A stretch of 7,510 bases of DNA from the NCBI GenBank assembly GCA_028869395.1, contig JAGWSE010000151.1, positions 1 to 7,510 on the forward strand, written 5' to 3'. The notes below the pieces were generated by a model, which worked only from the letters and a program-made list of their open reading frames with translations, made no database searches and had not been told where the DNA came from. The stretch comes from Alphaproteobacteria bacterium (lineage in GTDB: Bacteria > Pseudomonadota > Alphaproteobacteria > Caulobacterales > Caulobacteraceae). Positions 1 through 5,394 of the stretch are shown one piece after another. Position 1 is the stretch's first letter, and the number at the start of each line of letters is the position of its first letter. A program made the translations under genes and the position numbers.

Positions 1-881
1 CGGAACATGCGCTCGTAGAGCGGCATCGGCCGGTGGGTCACGTCGCCGATGGCGAAGACGGCCGGATCGGAGGTGCGAGCCTCGAGGTCGACGACCACGC
101 CGCGCGCGCACTCCAGCCCCGCCTCGCGGGCGATCTCGTCGTTTGGATGGGCGCCAACGCCCACCACCACGGCGTCGCAGGCCCGCACGCGGCCGTCGGC
201 GAGCTTCACGCCGGTGACGTGGCCGCCCCGGCCTTCGAAGCCCACCACCGTGCAGCCAAGCTCGAACCTGACGCCGCGGCGTTCGTGATAGGCCTTGAAG
301 AAGTCTGAGAGCGCCTCGCAGGCGACGCGGGCCAGCAGCCGGCTTTCCTTCTCCAGCACTACGACCTCGGCGCCCAGGGCGCGGCCGGAGGCGGCGACCT
401 CCAGGCCGATGTAGCCGCCGCCCACCACCGCCAGGGTCTTGCCCGGGCCGACGCTGGCCTTCAGGCGCTCGGCGTCGGCGGCGGTGCGCAGGAACATGAC
501 CCCGGCGAGGTCCGCCCCGGGGATCGGCAGGGCGATGGCGCGCGCGCCGGTGGCGATGACCAGGGTGTCGTAGGTCAGGCTGGAGCCGTCATCCAGGGCG
601 ACGGTCTTCGCGCCGCGGTTCAGGCTGAGCGCCCGGCGGCTCGGCCGGAAGTCGATGTCGTGCTCGGCGTAGAACGCCAGCGGCTTCAGCGCCAGGTCCT
701 CGGCGTTGGCCTCGCCCTTCAGCCAGGCCTTGGACAGCGGCGGCCGCTGGTAGGGCGGGATCGGCTCGTCGCCGATCATGGTGATCGAACCGGCATAGCC
801 GTACTGGCGCAGCAGCGCCGCCAGCGTGCCGCCCGCGTGGCCCGCGCCCAGGATCACCACATGTCCGGCGGATTCAGTCAC
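1..881 (-). CDS. NAD(P)H:ferredoxin reductase, FAD-dependent, probable electron donor chain for CYP153 (3' end missing)
   Basis: This gene runs off the left edge; 293 codons are visible and the C-terminal roughly 110-120 residues of a family that is usually 400-420 aa are missing. The GTG start at 881 is chosen because GGAAG lies 5 nt upstream and the first dinucleotide-binding motif follows at once. Residues 12-17 (GAGHAG) form the FAD-binding GxGxxG. Residues 43-51 (PYQRPPLSK) are the signature of putidaredoxin/rubredoxin reductase-type enzymes. ATGAR at 110-114 is the second FAD motif, GGGYIG at 154-159 the NAD(P)H-binding GxGxxG, and AIGD at about 276-279 the late FAD contact. Members of this family move electrons from NAD(P)H through FAD to a small [2Fe-2S] ferredoxin in the cytoplasm. 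It is divergent from the P450 gene at 1050, so P450 reduction is the likely job (inference). A dioxygenase-type reductase is the main alternative. Confidence 0.92.
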   Translation of the reverse strand, partial: MTESAGHVVILGAGHAGGTLAALLRQYGYAGSITMIGDEPIPPYQRPPLSKAWLKGEANAEDLALKPLAFYAEHDIDFRPSRRALSLNRGAKTVALDDGSSLTYDTLVIATGARAIALPIPGADLAGVMFLRTAADAERLKASVGPGKTLAVVGGGYIGLEVAASGRALGAEVVVLEKESRLLARVACEALSDFFKAYHERRGVRFELGCTVVGFEGRGGHVTGVKLADGRVRACDAVVVGVGAHPNDEIAREAGLECARGVVVDLEARTSDPAVFAIGDVTHRPMPLYERMF

Positions 882-917
882 TGGTTCTTCCGTTGCCCAA
901 AAATGACGACCCCGTCA

Positions 918-976
918 ACTTGCAGCGCAGCTTGCCCGGGCGACGCAGCGTCGCGCAATAGCACTTGCAGAACAGC
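918..976 (+). repeat. Pair of 14-bp direct repeats flanking a 13-bp palindrome
   Basis: ACTTGCAGCGCAGC at 918-931 and ACTTGCAGAACAGC at 963-976 differ at two positions only. The palindrome CGACGCAGCGTCG (941-953) lies between them, and its centre coincides with the midpoint of the pair. Direct repeats spaced by about four helical turns are a common layout for activator sites, and perfect short palindromes for dimeric repressors. Which protein binds, if any, cannot be told from the sequence. Chance similarity in GC-rich DNA remains possible. Confidence 0.4.
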
Positions 977-1038
977 GTTTGGATAGGCCCCATCCCAGGG
1001 CCGCGCCGCACCACGCGCCCGCGGCGTGGCGCACACGC

Positions 1039-1043
1039 GGAGG
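1039..1043 (+). promoter_or_regulatory. Shine-Dalgarno sequence of CYP153
   Basis: GGAGG ends 6 nt before the ATG at 1050. This decides the start in favour of ATG 1050 over the in-frame GTG at 1026, which has no comparable ribosome binding site and would add an unlikely basic stretch (AHTRRRS). Confidence 0.85.
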
Positions 1044-1049
1044 CGATCC

Positions 1050-2321
1050 ATGGACGACGGATCGGTTGAATTCAAGGAAGCGGCGGCGGCGGAGGCGTGG
1101 ACCACGCCCCTGGAGGCGCTGAACCCGGCCCAGGCCGACCTGTTCGCCGCCGACGCCTTCTGGCCGGTGTTCGACCGCCTGCGGAAGGAAGCTCCGGTCC
1201 ATTTCACGCCCGAGAGCGAATACGGCCCCTACTGGTCGATCTCCAAGTACAACGACATCATGGCCGTGGACACCAACCACCAGGTGTTCTCCTCCGCCGA
1301 CGGCATCGTGCTGCAGACGCTGGAAGCCAAGGCCGAGGCCGACAAGCGCCCGCGCGGCAACAGCTTCATCGCCATGGACCCGCCCGGGCACGACGTGCAG
1401 CGCAAGACGGTCAGCCCGGCGGTGGCGCCGGCCAACCTGGCCGCCATGGCGCCGCTGATCCGCGAGCGCGCCGCCGCGATCCTCGACGGCCTGCCGATCG
1501 GCGAGGAGTTCGACTGGGTGGATCTGGTCTCGAAGGAGCTGACGGCGATGACGCTGGCCACGCTCTTCGACTATCCGCAGGCGCGGCGGCGCGAGCTGAC
1601 CTTCTGGTCCGACATGTTCACCAACGCGCCGGGCCACGGGCCGGCGAAGAGCTGGGAGCACAAGCGCGAGCAGGCCGACGCCTGCTTCGCCGCCTTCGAC
1701 GAGCTGTGGGCCGAGCGGGTGAACGCGCCGCCGCGGTTCGACCTCGTCTCGATGCTGGCGCACGGGGCCGAGACGCGGGATTCCGATCCTGTCGACTACC
1801 ACTCCAACGTCGTGCTGCTGATCATCGGCGGCAATGACACCACCCGGAACACCATCTCCGGCTCGGTCTATGCGCTGAACAAGAACCCCGGCGAGTACCA
1901 AAAGCTGCGGGACAACCCGGCGCTGATCTCCTCGATGGTCTCGGAGACCATCCGCTGGCAGACGCCGCTCGCCCACATGGCTCGCACGGCGATGGCGGAC
2001 TTCGAGCTGGGCGGCAAGACCATCCGCGCCGGCGACCGGGTGTGCATGTGGTACGTCTCGGGCAACCGCGACGACGACATCATCGCCGATCCCTACGCCT
2101 ACAAGATCGACCGCGAGCGGCCGCGCACCCACCTGTCGTTCGGCTTCGGCATCCATCGCTGCGTCGGCAACCGGCTGGCGGAGCTGCAGCTCACCATCAT
2201 CTGGGAAGAGATCCTCAAGCGCTTCCCGGAGATCGTGCTGACCCAGGAGCCGACCCGCACGCATTCGGTGTTCGTGAAGGGCTACGAGACCCTGCCGGTG
2301 GTGATTCCGCGCCGGAACTAG
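1050..2321 (+). CDS. CYP153: Cytochrome P450, CYP153 family (terminal alkane/fatty-acid hydroxylase)
   Basis: This 423-residue soluble P450 has no membrane anchor, as expected of bacterial class I enzymes. The I-helix motif GGNDTT is at 260-265 (oxygen activation), the K-helix ExxR is E299-TI-R302, and the haem-binding loop FGFGIHRCVG carries the thiolate ligand Cys371. Blocks characteristic of CYP153 rather than P450s in general are FGPYW-like GPYWS near the N terminus, FIAMDPPGHDVQRK in the C-helix region, RWQTPLAHM after ExxR, MWYVSGNRD, and LSFGFGIHRCVGNRLAELQL. CYP153 enzymes hydroxylate the terminal carbon of medium-chain alkanes or fatty acids, using ferredoxin and ferredoxin reductase as electron donors. 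The divergent reductase gene fits this; no ferredoxin gene lies in the window. After HM, where CYP153A6-like proteins have RRTA, this one has ARTA (Ala311); Arg312, expected to contact a haem propionate, is kept. The exact substrate cannot be read from the sequence. Confidence 0.96.
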   Translation: MDDGSVEFKEAAAAEAWTTPLEALNPAQADLFAADAFWPVFDRLRKEAPVHFTPESEYGPYWSISKYNDIMAVDTNHQVFSSADGIVLQTLEAKAEADKRPRGNSFIAMDPPGHDVQRKTVSPAVAPANLAAMAPLIRERAAAILDGLPIGEEFDWVDLVSKELTAMTLATLFDYPQARRRELTFWSDMFTNAPGHGPAKSWEHKREQADACFAAFDELWAERVNAPPRFDLVSMLAHGAETRDSDPVDYHSNVVLLIIGGNDTTRNTISGSVYALNKNPGEYQKLRDNPALISSMVSETIRWQTPLAHMARTAMADFELGGKTIRAGDRVCMWYVSGNRDDDIIADPYAYKIDRERPRTHLSFGFGIHRCVGNRLAELQLTIIWEEILKRFPEIVLTQEPTRTHSVFVKGYETLPVVIPRRN

Positions 2322-2359
2322 CCGCGTCCACCCTTTTTCAGCGTAAGCTCAGCGCCGCC
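2322..2359 (+). other. Short spacer between CYP153 and the TetR gene
   Basis: The 38-nt spacer has a CTTTTT run at 2332-2337 but no convincing stem before it, so I do not call a terminator. No clear Shine-Dalgarno sequence precedes the TetR ATG. Together these suggest cotranscription with, and perhaps translational dependence on, the P450 gene (inference). Confidence 0.4.
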
Positions 2360-2938
2360 ATGTCGGAGCGACGCCGATATCACGTGGGCGACCTGCCGGG
2401 GCGCCTGATCCGCGAAGCGCGGGAGATGCTGGACGAGGGCGGCCTCAAGCAGCTGAACCTGCGCGCGCTCGCCGCCCGGGCCGGCATCACCGCCGGCTCG
2501 ATGTACCATCACTACGAAAGCAAGACCGCGCTCTTGGCGGAGCTTGCGGCGGGCGGCTTCCGAGAACTGCGCATTGAGCTGGAGCGCGCCGACGCCGAAG
2601 CCGGCGCAGGGCGGCGGCTGCGGGCCTGGGCGACCGGCTACTTCCGCTTCGCGCGCCGCGAGCCCGCGCTGTTCTCCCTGATGTTCGATCCGGAGATCGC
2701 CCCGCAGCCGACGGTGGCCGAGGCGCGCGGCGAGGCGTTGCGGGTGCTGCACCGGATCGTGGGCGAGGTGGTCGCGGTCCAGGCGCCGCCGGCCGAGCGG
2801 CTTGACCAGATCACGCTGGCGGTCTGGGCGGCCTCCCACGGCGCGGCCACGCTCGCGCTCAGCGCCCCCGACTCGCCGGAGCTGATCGAAGACGTCATCG
2901 CAGGGCTGGAGGCGCTATTCCGTCCGGCCGAGGGGTAA
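2360..2938 (+). CDS. TetR/AcrR-family transcriptional regulator
   Basis: The 192-aa protein has the size and layout of a TetR repressor. The N-terminal DNA-binding domain spans about residues 12-59; its helix-turn-helix covers LRALAARAGITAGSMYHHY (34-52) followed by the typical SKTALL. The C-terminal part, with FARREPALFSLMF at about residues 94-106, resembles the WHG-type ligand-binding domain of this family. No better start exists: the frame is open upstream through the end of the P450 gene but offers no ATG, GTG or TTG nearby, and the ATG itself has no good Shine-Dalgarno. It lies 38 nt downstream of CYP153 on the same strand, so control of the P450 and reductase genes in response to a hydrophobic ligand is a reasonable inference, not shown. 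It converges on the Sel1 gene with only 10 nt between the two stop codons and no visible terminator. Confidence 0.93.
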   Translation: MSERRRYHVGDLPGRLIREAREMLDEGGLKQLNLRALAARAGITAGSMYHHYESKTALLAELAAGGFRELRIELERADAEAGAGRRLRAWATGYFRFARREPALFSLMFDPEIAPQPTVAEARGEALRVLHRIVGEVVAVQAPPAERLDQITLAVWAASHGAATLALSAPDSPELIEDVIAGLEALFRPAEG

Positions 2939-2948
2939 CCGCGGGGCA

Positions 2949-3890
2949 TCACTTGCGGTGGACGTTCGCGGCCGCCTGGAAGCGGGCGAGCACGGTCAGC
3001 GCATACTCGGCGCGCTTCTTCGCCTCCGGCCTGGGATCGGTCTTCAACGCCTCGCGGCACCAGGCCTCGGCGGTCTCGATCTGCTGCAATGGGACGCCGC
3101 CGCGAATGCCATAGACGCCCGGCCCGGGCGTCTTGCCGCCGGTGATGTCCGAGAACATCTGGTCGGCGACGAGGATCGCGGCCAGGCGGTCGCCGCCCGT
3201 CTCCGCGCTCCGCCAGAGCTCGACCGCCTTCTTGACATCCTTCCGGCCGCCGTCGCCTCGGGCGTACATTTTCCCGAGCTTTCGGGCCGCGGCGGCGTCG
3301 CCCTGGGCGGCCGCCTGCTCGTACCAGCGCCGGGCTTCCTTGTGATCGGCCGTCACGCCGCGCCCCGCGAAGTAGGCGTCGCCGACGACGGCCTGCGCGC
3401 TGACGTCGCCGCCGGCGGCGGCCTCCTTGCACAGGGACAGCCCTCGCGCGGCCTCCTTGCCCTCCGCGATCAGCATCTCGCCGAAGGCGCACTTCGACTT
3501 GGGATAGCCCATGTGGGCCGCCAGCTGGAACGCCGCCTTGGCCTTGGCGGGATCGACCACCCCGCCGATCCCGTGCTGGTAGCATTCGCCGGACAGATGC
3601 ATGGCGTCGGCGCGAGCGCGAGCGGCCTTTTCCACGAGGGCGCAGCCCTTCACCCCGTCCTTGGGCAGGCCGCGGCGGCCGGTGATGTAGGCCGAGCCCA
3701 GATAGAACTCGGCGTCGGGGCGGCCCGCGTCGGCGAGCTTGGCGAGGGGAGCGGGATCGCCCCTGGAGGCGGCCGCCAGGGCCTCGCGCAGCGGCTGATC
3801 CGGCGCGGTGTCGCCCGTCCAGCGCTGCGCGAGCGCCGGCGATGACAGGAGAAGGACGGCCAGGGCGGCCAGCGGGGCGGCGCGCAACAT
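2949..3890 (-). CDS. Exported Sel1-repeat protein, cysteine-containing (313 aa)
   Basis: The protein begins with a clear Sec signal peptide: basic MLR, hydrophobic core at 4-18, and ALA just before a likely cleavage after Ala21 (ALA/QR). The mature part is a chain of Sel1-like helical repeats from about residue 55 to 240, best seen at DAEFYLGSAYITG (59-71), AQAVVGDAYFAGRGV (165-179) and ARKLGKMYARGDG (202-214). Such repeats act as protein-protein scaffolds, here in the periplasm. Mature cysteines are at 83, 103, 134, 154 and 278; the first four form two pairs with the same 20-residue spacing, which suggests disulfides as in Helicobacter Hcp proteins (inference). The ATG at 3890 has no strong Shine-Dalgarno (a GGAG is 16 nt away) and an in-frame stop lies shortly upstream. 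It follows the other Sel1 gene after 115 nt, so readthrough from the sdh operon is possible. The specific partner is unknown. Confidence 0.9.
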   Translation of the reverse strand: MLRAAPLAALAVLLLSSPALAQRWTGDTAPDQPLREALAAASRGDPAPLAKLADAGRPDAEFYLGSAYITGRRGLPKDGVKGCALVEKAARARADAMHLSGECYQHGIGGVVDPAKAKAAFQLAAHMGYPKSKCAFGEMLIAEGKEAARGLSLCKEAAAGGDVSAQAVVGDAYFAGRGVTADHKEARRWYEQAAAQGDAAAARKLGKMYARGDGGRKDVKKAVELWRSAETGGDRLAAILVADQMFSDITGGKTPGPGVYGIRGGVPLQQIETAEAWCREALKTDPRPEAKKRAEYALTVLARFQAAANVHRK

Positions 3891-4005
3891 CAGCTCAGCG
3901 AGCTCTCTCCACAGGTTCGAGGGGCGAACCTAGCCTCAACGCCCGGGCGGGCAGATCGGGGCGACACGGGAGAGCGCACGGGGAGGGCGCCCCAGAGGCG
4001 GCCGT
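3891..4005 (-). other. Spacer between the two Sel1 genes, with an inverted repeat
   Basis: This is the only sizeable gap in the minus-strand cluster (115 nt). It contains a perfect inverted repeat AGGTTCG-AGGGG-CGAACCT at 3913-3931 (7-bp arms, 5-nt loop), 22 nt upstream of the downstream Sel1 start. Nearer the upstream gene are GC-rich self-complementary tracts (GCCCGGGCGGGC at 3941-3952; GGGCGCCC at 3985-3992). None is followed by a T run on the minus strand, so no intrinsic terminator is called. The gap could hold a separate promoter or operator for the 313-aa Sel1 gene. Confidence 0.45.
3913..3931. repeat. Perfect 7-bp inverted repeat upstream of the 313-aa Sel1 gene
   Basis: AGGTTCG and CGAACCT are separated by 5 nt. 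It could be a dimeric repressor site or an mRNA hairpin in the leader of the downstream gene. It recalls a tRNA T-arm, but no other tRNA part surrounds it. Confidence 0.5.
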
Positions 4006-4605
4006 TCAGCCGGCGTCCACCTTCGCCGCCTCGAGGAGGCGCTGGACCATCTGAACCCGGGCCTGGGCTTCGGCCTGCAGCTCGGGGCCGGCGACGGCGG
4101 CGGCCTTGCGGTACCAGGCGAGGGCGTCGTGGAGCGCGGTGACGTCCCAGGCGCCGTTCGGGCCACGGGCACGGTCGAAGGCGGCGTCGCCCAGGAGCTT
4201 GGCTGCGTCGGTGCGGCCGTTGTCGTAGGCGACCTTCCACCAGCGCGCGGCCTCGCCGTCGTCCTTCGCCACGCCGTCGCCGTTCCAGTAGATCTCGCCG
4301 AGCACGAAGGCGGCGTCCGGCTGGCCCTGGGCGGCGGCCTTGGCGTACCAGGCGCGCGCCTGGACCATGTCCTTCTCCACGCCCTCGCGGCCCAGCAGGT
4401 AGTCGTCGCCGAGGCGGGCCTGGGCTGTGGCGTCGCCGGCGCCGGCGGCCAGCTTGAGGATGTCGAGGGCCGAGCGCGCGGGCGGCGCCTTCGCCGCAGG
4501 GGCGGCGTGCTTCGCGGCAGGGTGCGGCGCGGGCCGGGGCGCAGCGCCCGCCGCGGGGGCGAGCGTCCAGAGGCCGGCGGCCGCGAGCGCCGCGAGACGC
4601 CTCAG
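4006..4605 (-). CDS. Exported Sel1-repeat protein coupled to sdhB, probable CTG start (199 aa)
   Basis: The reading frame ends at the TGA at 4008-4006 and is open far into sdhB, but the protein-like part starts exactly at the sdhB end. No ATG, GTG or TTG exists there. A CTG at 4605-4603 overlaps the sdhB stop as CTGA and is preceded by GGTGGAG with 8 nt spacing. From this CTG the product begins (f)MRRLAALAAAGLWTLAPAAG, a textbook signal peptide with likely cleavage after Ala21 (AGA/AP). An Ala/Pro/Lys-rich linker follows (23-44), then about three Sel1 repeats: ATAQARLGDDYLLGREGV (59-76), DAAFVLGEIYWNGDGV (97-112) and DAAKLLGDAAFDRA (133-146). It has no cysteine. Sel1 repeats bind other proteins; the partner is unknown. 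Co-expression with succinate dehydrogenase is implied by the overlap. The next start, a GTG at residue 76, would remove the signal peptide and the first repeat, so it is unlikely. Confidence 0.82.
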   Translation of the reverse strand: MRRLAALAAAGLWTLAPAAGAAPRPAPHPAAKHAAPAAKAPPARSALDILKLAAGAGDATAQARLGDDYLLGREGVEKDMVQARAWYAKAAAQGQPDAAFVLGEIYWNGDGVAKDDGEAARWWKVAYDNGRTDAAKLLGDAAFDRARGPNGAWDVTALHDALAWYRKAAAVAGPELQAEAQARVQMVQRLLEAAKVDAG

Positions 4606-5384
4606 GTGACGCGCTCCACCAGCATCTTCTTGACCTCGGCGATGGCCTTTGCCGGGTTCAGGCCCTTCGGGCACACCTGGGCGCAGTTCATGATGGTGTG
4701 GCAGCGATAGAGCTTGAACGGGTCCTCGAGGTAGTCGAGCCGGTCGCCGGTCGCCTCGTCGCGGGAATCGGCCAGCCAGCGATAGGCCTGCAGCAGGGCC
4801 GCCGGACCGAGATAGCGCTCCTGGTTCCACCAATAGCTCGGGCAGGCGGTCGAGCAGCAGGCGCAGAGGATGCATTCGTAGAGGCCGTCCAGTTTCTCGC
4901 GGTCTTCGGGAGACTGGATCCACTCCTTTTGTGGCTCCGGCGTGTCGGTGTGCAGCCAGGGCTCGATCGAGGCGTACTGGGCGTAGAAGAGGGTGAGGTC
5001 GGGGACCAGGTCCTTCACCACCGGCATGTGCGGCAGCGGGCTGATCTGGCAGTCCTTGCCGGGAATCTCGGCCCAGCCGTGCGTGCAGGCGAGCGTATTG
5101 CGGCCGCCGATGTTCATGGCGCAGGAGCCGCAGACGCCCTCGCGGCACGAGCGGCGGAAGGCCAGCGTCGGATCGATGGTGTTCTTGATGTGGATGAGCA
5201 CGTCCAGGACCATCGGTCCGCAGGCGTCGACGTCCACGTCGTAGCTGTCCCAGCGCGGGTTGTCCGGCTGTTCCGGATCGTAGCGGTAGACGCGGAAGGT
5301 CTTCACCCGCTTGGCGCCCTCGGGCGCCGGGAAATGGCGGCCCTGGGTTATCCGCGAGTTCTTGGGCAGCGAAAACTGAACCAT
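4602..5384 (-). CDS. sdhB: Succinate dehydrogenase iron-sulfur subunit
   Basis: The 260-aa protein matches the full length of SdhB. It carries electrons from the SdhA flavin through three Fe-S clusters to ubiquinone, on the cytoplasmic face of the inner membrane in complex II. The [2Fe-2S] ligands are C80, C85, C88 and C100 (SCREGVCGSCAMN then LAC). By alignment with E. coli SdhB, the [4Fe-4S] cluster uses C171, C174, C177 and C238, and the [3Fe-4S] cluster C181, C228 and C234. The quinone-site residues P182, W185, W186 and H229 are present (CPSYWW, CHTIMNC). The N-terminal segment MVQFSLPKNSRI is of alphaproteobacterial/mitochondrial type. The ATG at 5384 has AGGA 8 nt upstream; that Shine-Dalgarno includes the TAG stop of the methyltransferase gene. 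Its stop overlaps the next gene. All key residues are intact. Confidence 0.98.
   Translation of the reverse strand: MVQFSLPKNSRITQGRHFPAPEGAKRVKTFRVYRYDPEQPDNPRWDSYDVDVDACGPMVLDVLIHIKNTIDPTLAFRRSCREGVCGSCAMNIGGRNTLACTHGWAEIPGKDCQISPLPHMPVVKDLVPDLTLFYAQYASIEPWLHTDTPEPQKEWIQSPEDREKLDGLYECILCACCSTACPSYWWNQERYLGPAALLQAYRWLADSRDEATGDRLDYLEDPFKLYRCHTIMNCAQVCPKGLNPAKAIAEVKKMLVERVT
4614..4620 (-). promoter_or_regulatory. Shine-Dalgarno inside the sdhB 3' end for the CTG-start Sel1 gene
   Basis: The minus strand reads GGTGGAG here, with GGAG ending 8 nt before the CTG at 4605. It encodes part of the sdhB C-terminal LVERVT and would reload ribosomes for the next gene. It is the main evidence for the unusual start. 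Confidence 0.65.
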
Positions 5385-5394
5385 CGGAGCGTTC

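Larger units (their letters stand above)
882..1049. promoter_or_regulatory. Divergent intergenic region between the reductase and CYP153 genes, with repeats
   Basis: These 168 nt must hold the 5' regions of both divergent genes. Three structures can be seen. (1) A direct repeat ACTTGCAGnnCAGC occurs at 918-931 and 963-976 (12 of 14 bases identical; starts 45 bp apart). (2) A perfect 13-nt palindrome, CGACGC-A-GCGTCG, lies at 941-953 and is centred at 947, exactly midway between the repeats. (3) An inverted repeat CCACGC/GCGTGG at 1011-1016 and 1024-1029 sits just upstream of the P450 ribosome binding site. A TTGACG on the minus strand at 918-913 resembles a -35 box for the reductase, but no good -10 follows it. 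Promoter positions are therefore not assigned. Binding of the neighbouring TetR protein here is inference. Confidence 0.55.

Noticed and set aside
913..918. TTGACG on the minus strand as the -35 of the reductase promoter
   Set aside because: The hexamers at spacings of 16-18 nt (for example CAACGG) do not resemble a -10, and the start would fall almost on the start codon; too weak to call.
1026..1049. Earlier GTG start for CYP153 at 1026
   Set aside because: ATG 1050 has a perfect GGAGG 6 nt upstream; the 8-residue extension would be unrelated to the family and would run through that ribosome binding site.
915..2264. 449-codon open frame on the minus strand opposite CYP153
   Set aside because: Its translation is Arg/Gly/Val-rich low-complexity sequence without a recognisable domain, and it mirrors an unmistakable P450 gene. 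Long antisense frames are expected at this GC content.
2042..2359. Upstream extension of the TetR frame into the P450 gene
   Set aside because: The added sequence is Arg/Pro/His-rich shadow of the P450, and TetR proteins begin shortly before the helix-turn-helix, as they do from ATG 2360.
2638..3585. 315-codon minus-strand frame across the TetR and Sel1 genes
   Set aside because: It overlaps two well-supported genes in another frame and its translation is Arg/Gly-rich with no domain.
3913..3931. Possible tRNA T-arm (GGTTCG...CGAACC)
   Set aside because: No acceptor stem, anticodon arm or D-arm surrounds it, and the loop does not fit the T-loop consensus.
4606..5148. ATG at 5148 as the start of the 199-aa Sel1 gene
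   Set aside because: It would place 181 residues of out-of-frame sdhB sequence before the signal peptide; that part shows no domain and is rich in Arg, Pro and Leu.
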